A stretch of 64,000 nt of DNA from Snodgrassella alvi (GTDB lineage: Bacteria; Pseudomonadota; Gammaproteobacteria; Burkholderiales; Neisseriaceae): contig NZ_MDVC01000001.1 of NCBI RefSeq assembly GCF_002777425.1, positions 62,001 to 126,000 on the forward strand, read 5' to 3'. Below the pieces are notes generated by a model. That model saw only the letters and a list, made by a program, of their open reading frames with translations, did not search any database and was not told the origin of the DNA. A program made the translations under genes and the position numbers. Shown one piece after another: positions 61,677-64,000 of the stretch (the stretch's first letter is position 1; each line of letters begins with the position of its first letter).

Positions 61677-61970
61677 ATGAAAAAATTAGCCGTACTTTTT
61701 ACTTCTTTGCTTTTAGCCCTTCCTGCCAGCAGCTTTGCCGGTAATCCCAGTAAAGGCATAACTCACCCTATTGGTGATGTTAGTTCAACTATTGCGAAAC
61801 CGGGTGAAATCACTACTCCCTGGTTATTGATTGAGTCAAAACCCATTCTGCATATTCTGTACATTTGTACTTGGCAGCGTAGTACCATTAGCATTAATGG
61901 CATCACCAAAACCGAGAAACAGACACATCTAGGCCTTGGTAGCTGTATACACACCATGCCCAAAAACTAA
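61677..61970 (+). CDS. Small secreted protein of unknown function
   Basis: The 97 residues start with a clear Sec signal peptide (MKKLAVLFTSLLLALPASSFA, cut after SFA). The mature part of about 76 residues has two cysteines (in LYICTWQ and GSCIHT) that could form a disulfide. TAGGAAATAAA before the ATG is a strong ribosome site, and a terminator with a UUCG loop follows 23 bp after the stop, so this is a complete transcription unit. I know no family for it. Confidence 0.65.
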   Translation: MKKLAVLFTSLLLALPASSFAGNPSKGITHPIGDVSSTIAKPGEITTPWLLIESKPILHILYICTWQRSTISINGITKTEKQTHLGLGSCIHTMPKN

Positions 61971-61993
61971 GCAACTATCAAATACCAATCTCA

Positions 61994-62019
61994 AACTCCT
62001 TATTCGTAAGGAGTTTTTT
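61994..62019 (+). terminator. Terminator with UUCG loop
   Basis: AACTCCTTA and TAAGGAGTT pair around TTCG, followed by TTTTA. It ends the small secreted-protein gene. Confidence 0.88.
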
Positions 62020-62866
62020 ATTACCCGCAACATTTCAGACTTGCTGTACCCTATTCGCAAACTCTGGCCTGATTATCTGGTACCGATTACTCACAGCAGC
62101 ACACTTTTATTACCAAAAACTATTTATATAGATACACATACAAAACTATCCAAGACAGCTATTACTCATATCTCAACATCACAACTACAAACATATATAG
62201 CCATTCTGGTAATGAACATATCCGCACAGATATATCTGCCTGCTACAAGCGCACAGCAACATTTTTACCCTACCTACCCCACCTGCCAATACATCAATCT
62301 TTATATATCGGCAGGCAAAAGCAGCCATTAATCGCATACAGAAAGATAATCACACTGAATACAATCTTGACTCATTTCGTACCACATATCCTCACAGCAA
62401 TATAGAAGCCATTGCCCAAATCACAGCAAGCAGCACTATATCCGTCGCAATACTGGAAAAAATTGTTATTTATAACCATAGATTCGCATTAAACCCAAAT
62501 ACACTATTCAAACGCTTTAGCCCATTAGCAAAATATATTCACCGTCTGTGTCTGGCAAAATCAGCTCCCCAGCACCCTGACCCCCACACACTTCACCAAA
62601 GCAGGCAACATACTCATACATAAAAACTGCAAATTAATCAATCAGTTGACTAGAATGCCGCTATAAACATAAAAGCCTGCTGCGAATTCAGTCCCCAGCA
62701 CCGTTATTGCTGCCACAGGTTCCAGAACACATCGGTATTAACCCAATCTAACTTTTCTCTTTCCTAAATTGATTTCAAGTATAATAATAGGCAAAAGCGC
62801 TCAGCAGTTACGAGCACTCATTGATTAAATCACATCACCAGTACCAGTTGCAGAAACGCTAAACAC
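62020..62866. other. Region before ispB with a long start-less open frame
   Basis: No intact gene is called. A plus-strand frame is free of stops from 62216 to 62623 (136 codons, including NRIQKDNHTEYNLDSF and LNPNTLFKRFSPLAKYIH) but contains no ATG, GTG or TTG at its beginning, so it may be the remnant of a gene. A TATAAT at 62780-62785 is a plausible -10 for ispB, without a good -35. Confidence 0.35.
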
Positions 62867-63841
62867 ATGCTTGAAAACCTGCCTTATTTCCAAAAACACC
62901 TGCCTGAAGACTTAAACCGAGTTGATGCGGTAATCAACCGTGCTGTCGAATCTGAGGTTGTCCTGATTTCTCAAATTGGCCAGTATATTATCAGCGCCGG
63001 CGGCAAGCGCCTGCGTCCGATAATCACCATTCTTGCCGGCAAGGCACTGGGCTACAATGAGGATCCACTGTTTTCACTGGCAGCCATGGTGGAATTCATC
63101 CACACCTCCACCCTGTTGCACGATGATGTAGTAGATGAAAGCGACCTGCGCCGCGGCCGCGAAACCGCCAACAACCTGTTTGGCAATGCCGCAGCCGTGC
63201 TGGTAGGTGATTTCCTCTATACCCGCGCCTTTCAGCTAATGGTAGGTTCCGGCAGCCTGCGTATTCTGGAAGTAATGGCCGAAGCCACCAATATCATCGC
63301 TGAAGGTGAAGTGATGCAACTGATGAATATTGGCAATATCGACGTAACCGAAGAACAGTATCTACAGGTAATCAAATACAAAACCGCCAAATTATTTCAG
63401 GCCGCAGCACAAGTGGGTGCCATACTGGCCAAGGCTACCGAAAAACAGGAATTGGCACTGAAAAACTACGGTACCTATCTGGGCACAGCATTCCAGATTA
63501 TCGATGATATACTGGATTACGCCGGCGATGTAGACACCATTGGTAAAAATGTTGGCGATGATCTGGCCGAAGGCAAACCTACTCTGCCGCTGATTTACCT
63601 GCTCAATCAGGGCAGCCCTGCTGCCGCTGCCGATGTGCGCCATGCACTGGAGCATGCCGACCGCAGCTACTTCGATAAGATCCACGACCACGTTATCCAC
63701 TCAGATGCACTGGCCTACTGCACCGCACAGGCCAAAAAAGCGGTAGACGCGGCTGTTAACTGCCTGAATGATTTACCGGATAATGATACCACTCAGGCCA
63801 TGCGTGATTTAGCATTGGCATCTTTAGCCCGAATCTCTTAA
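62867..63841 (+). CDS. ispB: Octaprenyl diphosphate synthase
   Basis: IspB builds the long polyprenyl chain of ubiquinone. The 324 residues have both Asp-rich motifs of trans-prenyl synthases: the first in LLHDDVVDESDLRRG and the second in QIIDDILDYAGD, plus GGKRLRPI. It is divergent from rplU as in many proteobacteria, but separated from it by 2.2 kb instead of a short spacer. A strong terminator follows. Confidence 0.96.
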   Translation: MLENLPYFQKHLPEDLNRVDAVINRAVESEVVLISQIGQYIISAGGKRLRPIITILAGKALGYNEDPLFSLAAMVEFIHTSTLLHDDVVDESDLRRGRETANNLFGNAAAVLVGDFLYTRAFQLMVGSGSLRILEVMAEATNIIAEGEVMQLMNIGNIDVTEEQYLQVIKYKTAKLFQAAAQVGAILAKATEKQELALKNYGTYLGTAFQIIDDILDYAGDVDTIGKNVGDDLAEGKPTLPLIYLLNQGSPAAAADVRHALEHADRSYFDKIHDHVIHSDALAYCTAQAKKAVDAAVNCLNDLPDNDTTQAMRDLALASLARIS

Positions 63842-63847
63842 AATAGC

Positions 63848-63881
63848 GGGCTATGGCTGACTCCAGCCATAGCCCTGTTTT
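63848..63881 (+). terminator. Terminator after ispB
   Basis: A 12-bp perfect stem (63848-63859 with 63864-63875, loop ACTC) is followed by TGTTTT, seven bases after the ispB stop and just before the tRNA gene. Confidence 0.88.
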
Positions 63882-63887
63882 CAAAGT

Positions 63888-63962
63888 CTCGCCGTAGTTC
63901 AACGGATAGAACACATGCCTCCTAAGCGTGTGATACAGGTTCGATTCCTGTCGGCGGGACCA
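63888..63962 (+). tRNA. tRNA-Arg (anticodon CCT)
   Basis: The 75-base cloverleaf folds completely: acceptor CTCGCCG/CGGCGGG, D stem GTTC/GAAC, anticodon stem CATGC/GCGTG with loop CTCCTAA, T arm ACAGG-TTCGATT-CCTGT, discriminator A and an encoded CCA. Anticodon CCT reads the rare codon AGG. Confidence 0.93.
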
Positions 63963-64000
63963 TTTCACCAGACTCGGTTACTAAACGTGGAATAATCAGT

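Noticed and set aside
61936-62331. 131-residue plus-strand frame overlapping the end of the small secreted protein
   Set aside because: It starts inside the preceding gene, runs through its terminator hairpin and has no ribosome site.

Overview
The window looks like chromosomal DNA of a betaproteobacterium of the family Neisseriaceae. The PBP2 N-terminus, the complete mur/fts (dcw) cluster, the lptD-surA-pdxA-mla block and the rplU-rpmA-obg/ispB neighbourhood all read like Neisseria relatives, but the DNA is clearly more AT-rich than Neisseria and shows no dense Neisseria-type DNA uptake sequences. A host-adapted relative such as Snodgrassella would fit; this is inference, since no database search was possible.

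Layout. 1-8.0 kb: rlmE, ftsH, folP and glmM (cut by the window start) on the minus strand, with yhbY and greA nearby; this is the classic order with a 1 kb AT-rich gap between ftsH and folP. 8.1-10.9 kb: a small AT-rich accessory patch with a decayed MFS transporter, a putative metzincin-like metallopeptidase and an adjacent lipoprotein (toxin/immunity-like). 11-21.4 kb: ssb, a Tat-exported lytic transglycosylase, then a long minus-strand envelope block: lptD, surA, pdxA, mlaFEDCBA and a small acidic protein. 21.5-29.2 kb: amgK-like kinase, a coiled-coil protein, and a parC-pilS-pilR-rsmJ unit. 29.5-46.8 kb: the uninterrupted dcw cluster, mraZ-rsmH-ftsL-ftsI-murE-murF-mraY-murD-ftsW-murG-murC-ddl-ftsQ-ftsA-ftsZ, with a recognisable promoter and four 10-bp-spaced MraZ boxes. 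47-58.7 kb: metabolic and lipid genes (SAM methyltransferase, AT-rich 5'-nucleotidase, old-yellow-enzyme oxidoreductase, ybaK, ridA, argJ, pssA, hflX, psd, ubiB) and a Fur-boxed HugZ-like gene. 58.7-64 kb: obg, rpmA and rplU, a 2.2 kb sparse region with one small secreted protein, ispB and tRNA-Arg(CCU).

Functionally the window is dominated by the cell envelope: peptidoglycan precursor synthesis (glmM, murC-G, mraY, ddl, amgK), division (ftsL, I, W, Q, A, Z), outer-membrane assembly (lptD, surA), phospholipid synthesis and trafficking (pssA, psd, mla), and undecaprenyl/quinone lipid chemistry (ispB, ubiB). The less ordinary items are the metallopeptidase-lipoprotein pair at 9.66-10.75 kb, a dispersed pair of paralogous two-TM proteins of unknown function (6.2 and 58.1 kb), the operator-like inverted repeat between lptD and amgK, and several decayed or orphan fragments.
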